Source: Geodermatophilaceae bacterium URHB0062 (GTDB taxonomy: Bacteria; Actinomycetota; Actinomycetes; Mycobacteriales; Geodermatophilaceae). Taken from it: a DNA stretch of 64,000 bases. Shown here in pieces: positions 25,730-34,287 of this stretch. Positions within the stretch are counted from its first letter, which is position 1; every line of letters begins with the position of its first letter. The notes beneath the pieces were generated by a model. It had not been told where the DNA came from, searched no databases, and saw only the letters and a program-made list of their open reading frames with translations. The translations under genes and the position numbers were made by a program. The stretch is from assembly GCA_000620185.1 (NCBI GenBank), contig JHVO01000009.1, forward strand, positions 62,001 to 126,000, given 5' to 3'.

Positions 25730-26422
25730 CTAGAGCACACCGAAGCGGGCGAACGCATCGGACACGCTCATCCCGCCGGCGAGGGCCGACCGCATCTCAC
25801 CCTCGGCGTCGACCTTCGCGAACGCCCGCTCGACGACATCCGCCTCGAGCTCCGACGGCACGATCACCAGGCCGTCGTCGTCACCGAAGATCAGATCGCC
25901 CTGCCGGATGACGACGCCTCCGATGGTCACCGGGGCGGAGATCTCGACGACCTCGTCGCGCCCGTAACTGTCCAGCGGACGGAAGCCGCGGACCATCGTC
26001 GGCAGGCCGATGGTGCGGATCTCGTGGACGTCGCGGGCGTACCCGTCGACGACCACCCCCTCACCGCCGGCCGCGCGCACCGCGGTCGCCAGCAGCCCCC
26101 CGAAGAGTGAGCTACGTGACGTCGCGTCAGCGCCCACCACGAGGACCATGCCCGCGACCGTCGCGTCGATCGCGGTGAGCAGCAGCTTGTAGGGCTCGGC
26201 CGGAGGCGCGGAGACGCACACCGCACGGGCGGTCTGGGCACGGCCCACGACGCGTCCCCCGGGAACGACATGCGTGAGGTCCAGGTCCACGACCTGGTCC
26301 GGGCGCCCGAGCGCGTCGAGAACGTCGCTGATCACGCCGGTGAACAGCCGCTCCTTGATCTCCGCGAGCTGCCTTCCGCTGCGCATCCCACTCACTCTCG
26401 CCGAGGCGTTGCCGCATCCCAT
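25730..26422 (-). CDS. RraA-like HMG aldolase / oxaloacetate decarboxylase family
   Basis: This 230-residue protein has the RraA/HMG-aldolase fold. The motif GLLATAVRAAGGEGVVVDG is followed by the conserved R130-D131 (GYARD), which position the metal-bound pyruvoyl substrate, and GDDDGLVIVP near the end is family-typical. Such proteins act as aldolases on 4-hydroxy-2-ketoacids or as oxaloacetate decarboxylases, and in many sugar-acid clusters. The first 12 residues may be upstream of the true start at 26386. The gene is 23 bases upstream of the esterase-like gene and divergent from the IclR regulator. Confidence 0.87.
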   Translation of the reverse strand: MGCGNASARVSGMRSGRQLAEIKERLFTGVISDVLDALGRPDQVVDLDLTHVVPGGRVVGRAQTARAVCVSAPPAEPYKLLLTAIDATVAGMVLVVGADATSRSSLFGGLLATAVRAAGGEGVVVDGYARDVHEIRTIGLPTMVRGFRPLDSYGRDEVVEISAPVTIGGVVIRQGDLIFGDDDGLVIVPSELEADVVERAFAKVDAEGEMRSALAGGMSVSDAFARFGVL

Positions 26423-26685
26423 GGAGCGCTCCGGACCCTACCGGCTATCGGAACGGCGGTCTAGCATTCGGGATCGGCTGCTGGCCTGCCCCCAGGGCAT
26501 GCGAGTCCCTCCACCGCGGAAGGAGACGGACATTGGCGAGGACGAGGAGACCGGCGGCCGCGCCTGAGCATCCGGGCACGGTGCAGCATGATTGCACTCG
26601 TTATAGTCGACCCCGAGGTTCTCTCGACAGTCGGCCGAACGCCTCCGCGGGCTGTCCACCATTCCCGGGAGTGTTTGCGTAGCTC

Positions 26686-27498
26686 ATGAACGCGATAACC
26701 GGCACGATACCTGTTTCGGGCGACGACGTCGGAGTCGCCGCGGAGAGCGACAAGTTGGTCGGATCGGATCGCGTCCTGGCCGTCCTGACCGAACTCGCGC
26801 AGCACCCCGAAGGCATTGCCCTGGAGGATCTGTCCAAGGCGGTTCACAGTCCTAAATCGACCACCCATCGGGCACTTGCCGCACTGCGCCGCGCAGGCTT
26901 TGCCTCGCGAAACACCCGTGGACATTACGTATTGGGCGACAAACTGCTCCGACTCGCATTCGCGCACTACGAGGCGAGGCCCGATCACCTCCGGATGCAA
27001 CCCACGCTGGAGGCCCTGGTCGACGAGTTCCACGAGACCGTGCACTACACGGTCCTCGACGGCAGGTCCGTGGTGTACCGGGCCAAGGTCGATCCGGCGG
27101 CCGGCGCGATTCGCCTGACCTCCGTGATCGGTGGCAGCAACCCGGCACACCTGACCGCCGCGGGAAAGCTACTGCTCTCCTACCGGCTCCCCGACGAGGC
27201 GGCGGTACGGCACTACGTCGAAGCCGGACCCCTCGAGCGGCGCACCGACAACTCCAAGGCGACCGCCGGCCAGCTGCACCGGGAGCTCGCCCGGACCCGT
27301 GAATGCGGCTATGGCGTGGACGACCAGGAGAACGAGGTGGGGGTCAACTGCGTCGCGATCCCCGTCTTCCTGGGTTCACCGGCCATCCCCACCGGAGCGG
27401 TGAGCATCAGCGCTGTCGCCTACCGCACTCCCCTGAAGACCCTGATCGAGGCGGTGCCCCGCATCCGGCAGGTGATGGAGGAACAGGGCACTACTTGA
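26686..27498 (+). CDS. IclR-family transcriptional regulator
   Basis: The 270-residue regulator has a winged helix at about 25-85 (LEDLSKAVHSPKSTTHRALAALRRAGF) followed by an IclR effector domain to the end. It starts after a 263-base region divergent from the RraA-like gene, in which TATAGT (26602-26607) is a possible -10 element; I found no convincing operator. Its 3' end overlaps the convergent ABC permease gene by 8 bases. By position it likely controls the amino-sugar importer and catabolic genes on both sides; such regulators commonly bind small acids or aromatic metabolites. Confidence 0.9.
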   Translation: MNAITGTIPVSGDDVGVAAESDKLVGSDRVLAVLTELAQHPEGIALEDLSKAVHSPKSTTHRALAALRRAGFASRNTRGHYVLGDKLLRLAFAHYEARPDHLRMQPTLEALVDEFHETVHYTVLDGRSVVYRAKVDPAAGAIRLTSVIGGSNPAHLTAAGKLLLSYRLPDEAAVRHYVEAGPLERRTDNSKATAGQLHRELARTRECGYGVDDQENEVGVNCVAIPVFLGSPAIPTGAVSISAVAYRTPLKTLIEAVPRIRQVMEEQGTT

Positions 27499-28408
27499 CA
27501 CTGCCCGCGGTGAGCCCGCCCGCGAGGTACTTCTCGATCGCCATGAACAGCAGCACGGACGGGACGATCGCGACGATCGACACCCCGAAGAGGTACTGCC
27601 ACGCGGCGTCGTACTGGCCGACGAACTTGCTCAGTGCCACGGGCAGCGTCTGGTTGGTGTCCGTGGTGAGGATGACCAGGCTCGCGGAGAACTCGCTCAC
27701 GCTGGCGACGAAGGTGTAGATCACGGCGGTGACGATCCCGGGCCAGACCAGCGGGAGGTTCACCCTGACCAACGACGTCCAGTTGCCGGCGCCGTCGATC
27801 TGCGCAGCCTCGTTGATCTCGCGAGGAACCGAGGCGAAGAAGCTGTGCAGGATCCAGATCGCGAAGGTCAGATTGAAGGCCGCATTGATCAGGATCATGG
27901 CGAGCCAGGTGTCGATCAGCCCCAGTGCGCCGAACTCCTGGAAGAGGCCCGTGGCCAGCAGGGTGGGCTGCAGCATCTGGGTGACGACGACCAGGAAGAG
28001 GAATGCACCCCGCCCGAAGAACCGGAAGCGCGCGGTGTAGTACGCCGCAGGGATGCAGGCGACCAGCATGAGCAGGGTGGCGCCCGTCGCGATGACCAGG
28101 GTCGAGGTCAGGTTCGCCAGGAGTGGGGTCTGCGACGCCGACCACATCTTGATGTAGTTGTCCGGGTGCCATGCCTTCGGGAAGAAGGTCGGGGGGACGG
28201 CGAGGACGTCGAACCGGCCCTTCAACGAGCCGATGAACATGATCACGTAAGGGAAGAGGAACACCAGGGCGACGACCGCCCCCGCGAGGCACTGGAGAGC
28301 GATCTTCCCAGCGGGCTTCCTGCGCCGACGAGGGCGCCTCGAGGCACGCCCCTCGTCGGGCGAGGAGAGGCCGGTCTCGGCCGGGCCGACGATCAGGGTG
28401 TTGCTCAT
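27491..28408 (-). CDS. ABC importer permease, MalG-type (second system)
   Basis: The 305-residue permease has six membrane segments and an EAA loop (REINEAAQIDGAGNWTSLVR) near residue 200. A polybasic N-terminal tail of about 30 residues precedes the first segment. It is the last gene of a leftward importer operon, and its ATG overlaps the previous stop by one base. The frame runs into the convergent IclR gene tail by 8 bases. No ATPase gene is present. Confidence 0.93.
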   Translation of the reverse strand: MSNTLIVGPAETGLSSPDEGRASRRPRRRRKPAGKIALQCLAGAVVALVFLFPYVIMFIGSLKGRFDVLAVPPTFFPKAWHPDNYIKMWSASQTPLLANLTSTLVIATGATLLMLVACIPAAYYTARFRFFGRGAFLFLVVVTQMLQPTLLATGLFQEFGALGLIDTWLAMILINAAFNLTFAIWILHSFFASVPREINEAAQIDGAGNWTSLVRVNLPLVWPGIVTAVIYTFVASVSEFSASLVILTTDTNQTLPVALSKFVGQYDAAWQYLFGVSIVAIVPSVLLFMAIEKYLAGGLTAGSVK

Positions 28409-29352
28409 CAGTCCTCGATCCTCTTCGTCGGTCGCACGATTCGCAGATACAGGGCGATGACGACCAGGACGATGGCGAAGTTGATCACGCTGAGAGCGCT
28501 CGCCACGCCGATGTTGTGCTCGCCCTGCAGGATCTTGAACACGAGCGTCGTCGTCGTGTCGGCCGAGTAGCCGGGAATGGAGCCGGTCAACAACTGAAGA
28601 ATGGGGAGGCTGTTGAACACGTTGATGATGTTGATGAGTGTGGCAAGCGCTATGGCGTTGCGTAGGAATGGCAGGACGATGCTGAAGTATCGCCGGATCG
28701 AACTCGCGCCGTCGACCTGAGCGGCCTCCAGGACCTCCTTGGGCACGTTCGCCAGCCCAGCCAGAATGGTGTACGTGGTGAACGGCAGGGAGACGAAGAT
28801 GCCGACGACGATCGCGGTCAGGAAGGCCGGCACCGGCTGCTTCGTGAACCCGTACGGTTCATCCAGGATGTGCAGGTCGACGAGGAGTTTGTTCATGACC
28901 CCGTAAAAGGGATCCAGCCCGTAGACGAACGTGAGCGTCGTCATGACCGTCGAGGCCGCCCACGGCACGAGGACCGCCATCCGGACGATGCGCCGGCCGG
29001 GGAACTGGTTGTTCAACAATTGAGCGATGGCGAGTGAGATCACGATCGTCAGGGCGACGACCACGACCACCCAGATCGCACTGTTGATCAGGACGTGGGT
29101 GAGCTCGTAGCCGGCCCAGAGCTGCCGGTAGTTGCCGAGCCCCGCGGATCCCTGGTCGACGCCGGCCAGGCCGATGGTCCTGGTCGAGTCGTAGACGAGA
29201 TACCCCGCGGGGAAGAGCACGACCCCGAAGATCAGGAGGCCGGCCGGCAGAAGCCATGGGGCGGCCCGGACGGCGTCGCGCAGGGGGCGTTTCCGCACCC
29301 TGACAGTCGAGCCCCGCGTCGCCGTCCCCATGGCCTCTGCCGTGCTGGTCAC
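28408..29352 (-). CDS. ABC importer permease, MalF-type (second system)
   Basis: The 314-residue protein has about six membrane segments and the EAA loop KEVLEAAQVDGASSIRRYFS. The start was set at the GTG at 29352, two bases after the stop of the binding-protein gene, with GGTGGG just upstream. The ATG at 29331 is an alternative. The reading frame beyond it would overlap the binding-protein gene. Its stop overlaps the start of the next permease, consistent with one operon. Confidence 0.9.
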   Translation of the reverse strand: MTSTAEAMGTATRGSTVRVRKRPLRDAVRAAPWLLPAGLLIFGVVLFPAGYLVYDSTRTIGLAGVDQGSAGLGNYRQLWAGYELTHVLINSAIWVVVVVALTIVISLAIAQLLNNQFPGRRIVRMAVLVPWAASTVMTTLTFVYGLDPFYGVMNKLLVDLHILDEPYGFTKQPVPAFLTAIVVGIFVSLPFTTYTILAGLANVPKEVLEAAQVDGASSIRRYFSIVLPFLRNAIALATLINIINVFNSLPILQLLTGSIPGYSADTTTTLVFKILQGEHNIGVASALSVINFAIVLVVIALYLRIVRPTKRIED

Positions 29353-29354
29353 CG

Positions 29355-30593
29355 CTACTGGCCCACCTTCGCCTGGATCTGAGCAAGGAGCTCGGCCGGA
29401 TCGGCGCCCTGGGCGATCGTGCCCATCTGGCTCCGCAGCGCGTCCTGCGCTACCGGCCACTTCGGCGCCGACGCCGGGTAGAACTCGGCATCCGGCAGCA
29501 GGTCGAGGAAGGGCTTGATGTCCTCGTTCGACCCCATCTGCGCCACGCCCGACTTGGTGACCGGCAGGAAGCCTTCAGCGCCTACCCACTTGGTGTACAC
29601 GGGCGCCGAGTAGAAGTAGTCGAAGAACGCCTTCATGGCCGGCCGCTTGTCGACCTTGCTCTTGAACGCCATGAAGTGGTCCGCGACGCCGAGCGTGAAC
29701 GGCGACCCGTCCTTGGTGGGGATCGGGGCGATGCCGTAGTTCAGTTTGGGGTTCTTGGCCTTGATCTGCACCACCGTCTGCGGCAGGGAGACCTGCATCC
29801 CGATCTGCCCCTGGATGAAGACGTTCAGCAGCGGATCGCGGTTCGTGGCGCCGGCGTTGGGTTCGGTCACGCCGGAGTCGATGATCTTCTGCATCTCGGT
29901 CGCGCCCTCGACGTTCTCCGGCGTGTCGATCGTCAACTTCTTCGCGTCGCCGTACCCACCGCCCGCGCCGTAGAACCAGATCGCCGACTCACCCTGGGCC
30001 TCCTCGGCGCCCAGCGGCATGCCGTAACCGATCGCACCGGCGTCCTTGATCTTCTTCGCATCGGCCTCCAGTTCCGCCCACGTCGTGGGGGGCTCCGAGA
30101 TGCCGGCCTTCTTGAAGAGATCCTTGTTGTAGAACAGCGCGCGAGCGGACGCGATGAACGGCAGTCCCCACTGGGTGTCGCCGATCGTCGCGTTCTTGGC
30201 GAACGACGGCTCGAAATCGGACATCAGCTCCGGGGATGTGACCTCCTTCGCGGGGTACAGCAGCCCTTCTGTCGCATACGCCGCGTACGCGTCGATGTTG
30301 AGGATGTCCGGCGGCTTCTGCGACTGGACACGCGTGGTGATGACGTTGTTGATGTCATCCCATGACTCGACGGCCAGGTTGACCTTGATCTTCGGGTTCT
30401 TGGCCTGGAAGTCCTTGATGATCTGCTGCCACTCGCCCTTGGTGTTGTCCGAGTAGGCGGCCACCATCAGGTCGAGGGAATTGGCCGACCCGTCCCCCGA
30501 ATCCCCCGACCCGCCCGACCCGCACGCCGCAAGACCGGCTGCGGCGAGGGCCGTGACCACGACCGCACCCCCGCCCCGTACCCATCGGTTCAC
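29355..30593 (-). CDS. ABC importer sugar-binding lipoprotein (second system)
   Basis: This 412-residue solute-binding protein has a signal peptide ending in LAACG, with the lipidated cysteine at about residue 24, followed by a Gly/Ser/Asp linker. The rest is a family-1 extracellular binding protein, CUT1 type. The GTG at 30593 follows GAGGAACCA. It is the first gene of a leftward operon (binding protein, MalF-type, MalG-type), opposite the ceramidase-like gene across a 196-base region. The ligand is unknown; the neighbouring genes suggest an amino sugar or its oxidised acid. Confidence 0.9.
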   Translation of the reverse strand: MNRWVRGGGAVVVTALAAAGLAACGSGGSGDSGDGSANSLDLMVAAYSDNTKGEWQQIIKDFQAKNPKIKVNLAVESWDDINNVITTRVQSQKPPDILNIDAYAAYATEGLLYPAKEVTSPELMSDFEPSFAKNATIGDTQWGLPFIASARALFYNKDLFKKAGISEPPTTWAELEADAKKIKDAGAIGYGMPLGAEEAQGESAIWFYGAGGGYGDAKKLTIDTPENVEGATEMQKIIDSGVTEPNAGATNRDPLLNVFIQGQIGMQVSLPQTVVQIKAKNPKLNYGIAPIPTKDGSPFTLGVADHFMAFKSKVDKRPAMKAFFDYFYSAPVYTKWVGAEGFLPVTKSGVAQMGSNEDIKPFLDLLPDAEFYPASAPKWPVAQDALRSQMGTIAQGADPAELLAQIQAKVGQ

Positions 30594-30789
30594 TGGTTCC
30601 TCACTCTCCTGGAGGGAGCCCTGAGCCCCCGATACGAGGCGGCGTCGACGGTCGCCGGCGCGGCCAGCCCACATGCCGGAACATGGTTGCAGATCGTGGA
30701 AAGGTGTGTCTACCGTCACGCCCAGGGGTTTCGCGGATCGGCGGTCACGATCCGGCAACGCAGCCAGCAGCGAACATCGAGGAGCCAGC

Positions 30790-32178
30790 GTGTCGGACAG
30801 TTCCTCCGCCCGACAAGCGATCGGGGCGACGACGCGGGTCGGATTCGCGCAGGCGGACATCTCCTGCCCCCCCGGTACGCCGCTGGGCGGGAACGCCCGT
30901 ACCGACAAGGCGGCCCGGGGGGTGCACGACCCGCTGCACGCCACGGTTGCCGTGATCGCCCGCGAGGGACACCACCACGTCATGGTCGGACTGGACCTGC
31001 TGAGCGCGCCCTCGCCGCTGGTCGACGCCATCGCGAGCGCCGTCGAATCCAGCACGGGGATCCCCGCCTCGTGCGTCGTCGTCTCCGCGACGCACACACA
31101 TTCCGGACCGGATGTCGGCCAGGGGCACGGCATGGATCGGCACGACTACACGATGGTCGACGAGTGGGAGCGCGCTGCCGTGTCGTCGATCGCGGCCTGC
31201 ACCGTGGCAGCGCAACGGGACGCGGTGCCGGCCGGCATGCGCGTCACCTCCGGGGAGGTTCCCGGCCTCTCGTTCAACCGGCGACTCATCCACCGCGACG
31301 GGTCCACCCGCATGAACTGGGAGGGGGTGCCGCCGGACGACGTCCTCGGTGCGCGCGGTCCGATCGATCCCAGCCTCCTGGTCCTCGCGTTCCACGACGA
31401 TGCCGGGGCGCCGCTCGGCGCCGTCGTCCATTTCACCCTCCACCCGGCGATCCTGGTAGGGCACGAGTGGCTGGTGTCCGCCGATTACGTGGCCGAGGCC
31501 AGCGAACTGGTCAGCCAAGCGCTCGGGGACCGGCCCGTGCTCTTCCTCAACGGCGCACTGGGCAACATCAACCACCTCGACTTCCGGCAGCGCGGACGCG
31601 CCATCGGCTTCTCGGAGTCCGCACGCGTCGGCACCGCGCTGGGCGGCGCGGCGGTCGAGGCGATCTCCGCATCGAGTGACCCGACAGGTCTCGACGTCGT
31701 CTCCTTCCGCGCCTTCACCGTGACCCTCGAGCAACGCACCGTCGGGCGCGAGCAACTGGAGGCGGCGCAGGCGCTGCTGGCGTCCAGCAGCGGCGACGTC
31801 GAGGCACTGGACGGGATCCCACCCGAGGCCTACGCGCAGTGGACCGTCACGGCAGGACGCCGGCTGACGCCGTTGCTCGACGTGCGGATCGCCATCCTGC
31901 GTCTGGAGAACGTGGTGCTCGTCTACGTGCCGTTCGAGGTCTTCGTCGAGTTCGGGTTGCTGCTCCGGGACGCCTTCCCCGGTCAGCTGGTGAAGGTGGT
32001 GAGCCCCGCGAACGGCTACTTCGGCTATCTCCCGACCGCGGTCGCCTTCGCCGAGGGCGGCTACGAGCCGACCCTCGGCACCAGCACGATCAGCCCCGGG
32101 GAGGGCGAACGCCTGTTCCACCGCATCGGAACCGAACTCCGCTGCATGCTCGACGAGGAAGGGGTGGCACAGCGATGA
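30790..32178 (+). CDS. Neutral-ceramidase-like amidase
   Basis: This 462-residue protein matches the N-terminal catalytic domain of neutral or alkaline ceramidases. Predicted zinc ligands are H102 and H104 (ATHTHSGPD) and H214 (VVHFTLHPA). The C-terminal ceramide-binding domain of ordinary neutral ceramidases is missing, and there is no signal peptide, so a lipid substrate outside the cell is unlikely. GAGGAG precedes the GTG start. Its 3' end overlaps the next gene (ATGA). It may cleave an amide in an N-acyl amino sugar, which is inference from the neighbours. Confidence 0.78.
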   Translation: MSDSSSARQAIGATTRVGFAQADISCPPGTPLGGNARTDKAARGVHDPLHATVAVIAREGHHHVMVGLDLLSAPSPLVDAIASAVESSTGIPASCVVVSATHTHSGPDVGQGHGMDRHDYTMVDEWERAAVSSIAACTVAAQRDAVPAGMRVTSGEVPGLSFNRRLIHRDGSTRMNWEGVPPDDVLGARGPIDPSLLVLAFHDDAGAPLGAVVHFTLHPAILVGHEWLVSADYVAEASELVSQALGDRPVLFLNGALGNINHLDFRQRGRAIGFSESARVGTALGGAAVEAISASSDPTGLDVVSFRAFTVTLEQRTVGREQLEAAQALLASSSGDVEALDGIPPEAYAQWTVTAGRRLTPLLDVRIAILRLENVVLVYVPFEVFVEFGLLLRDAFPGQLVKVVSPANGYFGYLPTAVAFAEGGYEPTLGTSTISPGEGERLFHRIGTELRCMLDEEGVAQR

Positions 32179-33476
32179 GTCCGGAACTGACCGATCTCGA
32201 GGCGACCGTCGCGGCGGAGCGGGCAGCACCGCTCGACTGGCAGGACAAGGCCGTGCTTCCCGAGTGGTACGGCCGCACCGCCGCCCAGATCGCTGACGAC
32301 AGCGTGCCGCTGGACCGGCTGAGCACTCCCCTGCTCACGCTGGATCGCGCCGCGAAGAACCGCAACGTCGCCGCGATGGCCGAGTGGTGTGCCTCCACGG
32401 GCGTATCGCTGGCCCCGCACGGGAAGACGACGATGTGCCCCAGCCTCTGGCGTGACCAGCTCAGGGCCGGGGCGTGGGCCATCACGGTGGCCAACGAGCC
32501 CCAGTTGCGCGTCGCCCGCGGCGCCGGGGTCCCGCGAGTGCTCCTGGCCAACCTGCTCCTCCGCCCCCAGGGCCTCCGGTGGCTCGCCGGCGAGCTGCAG
32601 GCCGACCCCGCCTTCGAGTTCATGTGCTGGGTGGACTCCACCGAGGCGGTCGGCATCATGCAGGCTTCCCTTCGGTCGACGGAGCTGGACCGCCCCGTTC
32701 CCGTCCTGGTGGAGGTCGGTCATCCACAGGCCCGAACGGGAGCCCGGACCCTCGAGGCCGCCCTCGAGGTGGCCGACGCCATCGCGTCGGCGCCCGCCCT
32801 CGCCCTGGCCGGCGTCGCCGGCTACGAGGGGGTGGTCACGCACGACGTCGACGCGCGCGCCGTCGAGCAGATCGATGCGTTCCTGAACCGCATGGTGGAG
32901 GTCCACGACCGTCTGCTCGGCAAGTACGAGGTACCGGAGCCCGTCCTCACGGCGGGCGGCAGCGCGTTCTTCGACCGGGTGGCCTCCGTGTTCGCCGGAC
33001 CGCGTGACGAGGCAGGGACCCGCCTCGTCGTCCGTTCCGGGGCCTACGTCGTGCATGACGACGGCTACTACCGGAGCGCAACCCCACAGCACCGCGATTC
33101 GGGCCCCGTCTTCGCTCCCGCGCTGCACGTCTGGAGCCGGGTGATCTCGATGCCGGAACCCGGCCGCGCCTACCTCGACGCGGGCAAGCGGGACCTCCCG
33201 TTCGACGAAGGCCTTCCGGAGGTGCAGCTGCTGCGGCGCACCGGCCCCGCCGGGCCGATCGTCACGGAGCTTCGGGGGCACGAGATCACGGGCACCAACG
33301 ACCAGCACGCCCATGTCCGCGTGCCGGACGGTTCTCCGTTGCAGGTCGGCGACGTGGTGCGGCTCGGCATCTCACACCCGTGCACGGCCTTCGACAAATG
33401 GTCGTTGATCCCCGTCGTCGACGATGCATCGGCCGATGTGCCGGTGGTCGTTGATCTGGTTCGCACACACTTCTGA
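32175..33476 (+). CDS. PLP-dependent D-amino-acid dehydratase (DSD1/alanine-racemase-N type)
   Basis: The 433-residue protein is a fold-type III PLP enzyme of the eukaryotic D-serine dehydratase / low-specificity D-threonine aldolase group. K84 in PHGKTTMC is the Schiff-base lysine. H401 and C403 in SHPCTAFDKW match the metal site needed for the elimination reaction. Relatives include D-glucosaminate dehydratase, which makes 2-keto-3-deoxygluconate from D-glucosaminate. Adjacent deacylase, SDR, lactonase and RidA genes make that reaction plausible here. The ATG overlaps the ceramidase-like stop (ATGA). Confidence 0.85.
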   Translation: MSPELTDLEATVAAERAAPLDWQDKAVLPEWYGRTAAQIADDSVPLDRLSTPLLTLDRAAKNRNVAAMAEWCASTGVSLAPHGKTTMCPSLWRDQLRAGAWAITVANEPQLRVARGAGVPRVLLANLLLRPQGLRWLAGELQADPAFEFMCWVDSTEAVGIMQASLRSTELDRPVPVLVEVGHPQARTGARTLEAALEVADAIASAPALALAGVAGYEGVVTHDVDARAVEQIDAFLNRMVEVHDRLLGKYEVPEPVLTAGGSAFFDRVASVFAGPRDEAGTRLVVRSGAYVVHDDGYYRSATPQHRDSGPVFAPALHVWSRVISMPEPGRAYLDAGKRDLPFDEGLPEVQLLRRTGPAGPIVTELRGHEITGTNDQHAHVRVPDGSPLQVGDVVRLGISHPCTAFDKWSLIPVVDDASADVPVVVDLVRTHF

Positions 33477-33495
33477 GGGCTTGGAGGCGGTACCC

Positions 33496-34287
33496 GTGGA
33501 GCATCAGGGCAGATCGGTCGTCGTGACCGGAGCGGGCAGGGGCATCGGAGCAGAGACGGCCAAGCGCTTCGCCGCCGCCGGTGCACGCGTCGTCGTCGCC
33601 GACATCGACGGGCCGGCGGCGCAGAAGACGGCGGCCGGCATCGACGGGGCGCTGGCGGTCGAGGTCGACGTCACGTCCCGCGACGGGTTGCGGGACATGG
33701 TGGCGACCGTCACCTCGGAGTTCGGGGGCATCGACGTCCTCATCAACAACGCCATGTCGTGCAGCGAGGCCGCCTTCCTCGAGCAGTCCCCCGACGACGT
33801 CCGACGCGACTTCGCGGTCACGGTCATGGGGCCCTACTTCGCCTGCCAGGAAGTGATCCCGGGCATGGTCGAACGCGGTGGCGGCGTCATCGTCAACGTC
33901 TCCTCCGTCAATGCGTCGTCCTACTTCGGGAACCCCTCCTACTCGGCCGCAAAGGCCGGTCTCGAGAGCCTGACCAAGACGATCGCGGTGGAGTTCGGCG
34001 CCGCCGGCATCCGCTGCAATGCGGTCGCCCCGGGCTCGATCGCCACCGAGTACTGGGAAGTGCGCAAGGCGGTCGATCCGCAGATCTTCGAGAAGGTCGC
34101 CCGGTGGTACCCGCTGGGTCGCGTCGGCCGTCCGGACGACGTCGCGGACGCGCTGCTGTTCCTCGCCTCCGACGCCGCCGCCTGGATCACCGGGGTCGTG
34201 CTCCCGGTCGACGGCGGGATCCTGGCCGGGAACCTGGCGATGACCCGCGACATCACGGCGAAGTCCGGGCACAACGGTGAGAGCTGA
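33496..34287 (+). CDS. SDR-family oxidoreductase (candidate aldose dehydrogenase)
   Basis: The 263-residue classical SDR has the cofactor motif TGAGRGIG at 11-18, a modified NNAM in place of NNAG, and the triad S137, Y149 and K153. Start: the GTG at 33496 follows TTGGAGG. It lies 20 bases after the dehydratase-like gene and overlaps the next gene by 11 bases. SDRs in such clusters commonly oxidise the sugar at C1 to a lactone. Substrate and cofactor are not readable; the lactonase and mutarotase downstream argue for a sugar. Confidence 0.88.
   Translation: MEHQGRSVVVTGAGRGIGAETAKRFAAAGARVVVADIDGPAAQKTAAGIDGALAVEVDVTSRDGLRDMVATVTSEFGGIDVLINNAMSCSEAAFLEQSPDDVRRDFAVTVMGPYFACQEVIPGMVERGGGVIVNVSSVNASSYFGNPSYSAAKAGLESLTKTIAVEFGAAGIRCNAVAPGSIATEYWEVRKAVDPQIFEKVARWYPLGRVGRPDDVADALLFLASDAAAWITGVVLPVDGGILAGNLAMTRDITAKSGHNGES

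Noticed and set aside
26274-26567. Small frame between the RraA-like and IclR genes
   Set aside because: There is AAGGAG upstream of an ATT, but no usable start close by, and the product has no recognisable family. It may simply be non-coding.
30680-30710. Weak palindrome near GGAACATGGTTG as an IclR operator
   Set aside because: Symmetry is poor and no second copy was found, so it was not listed as a site.
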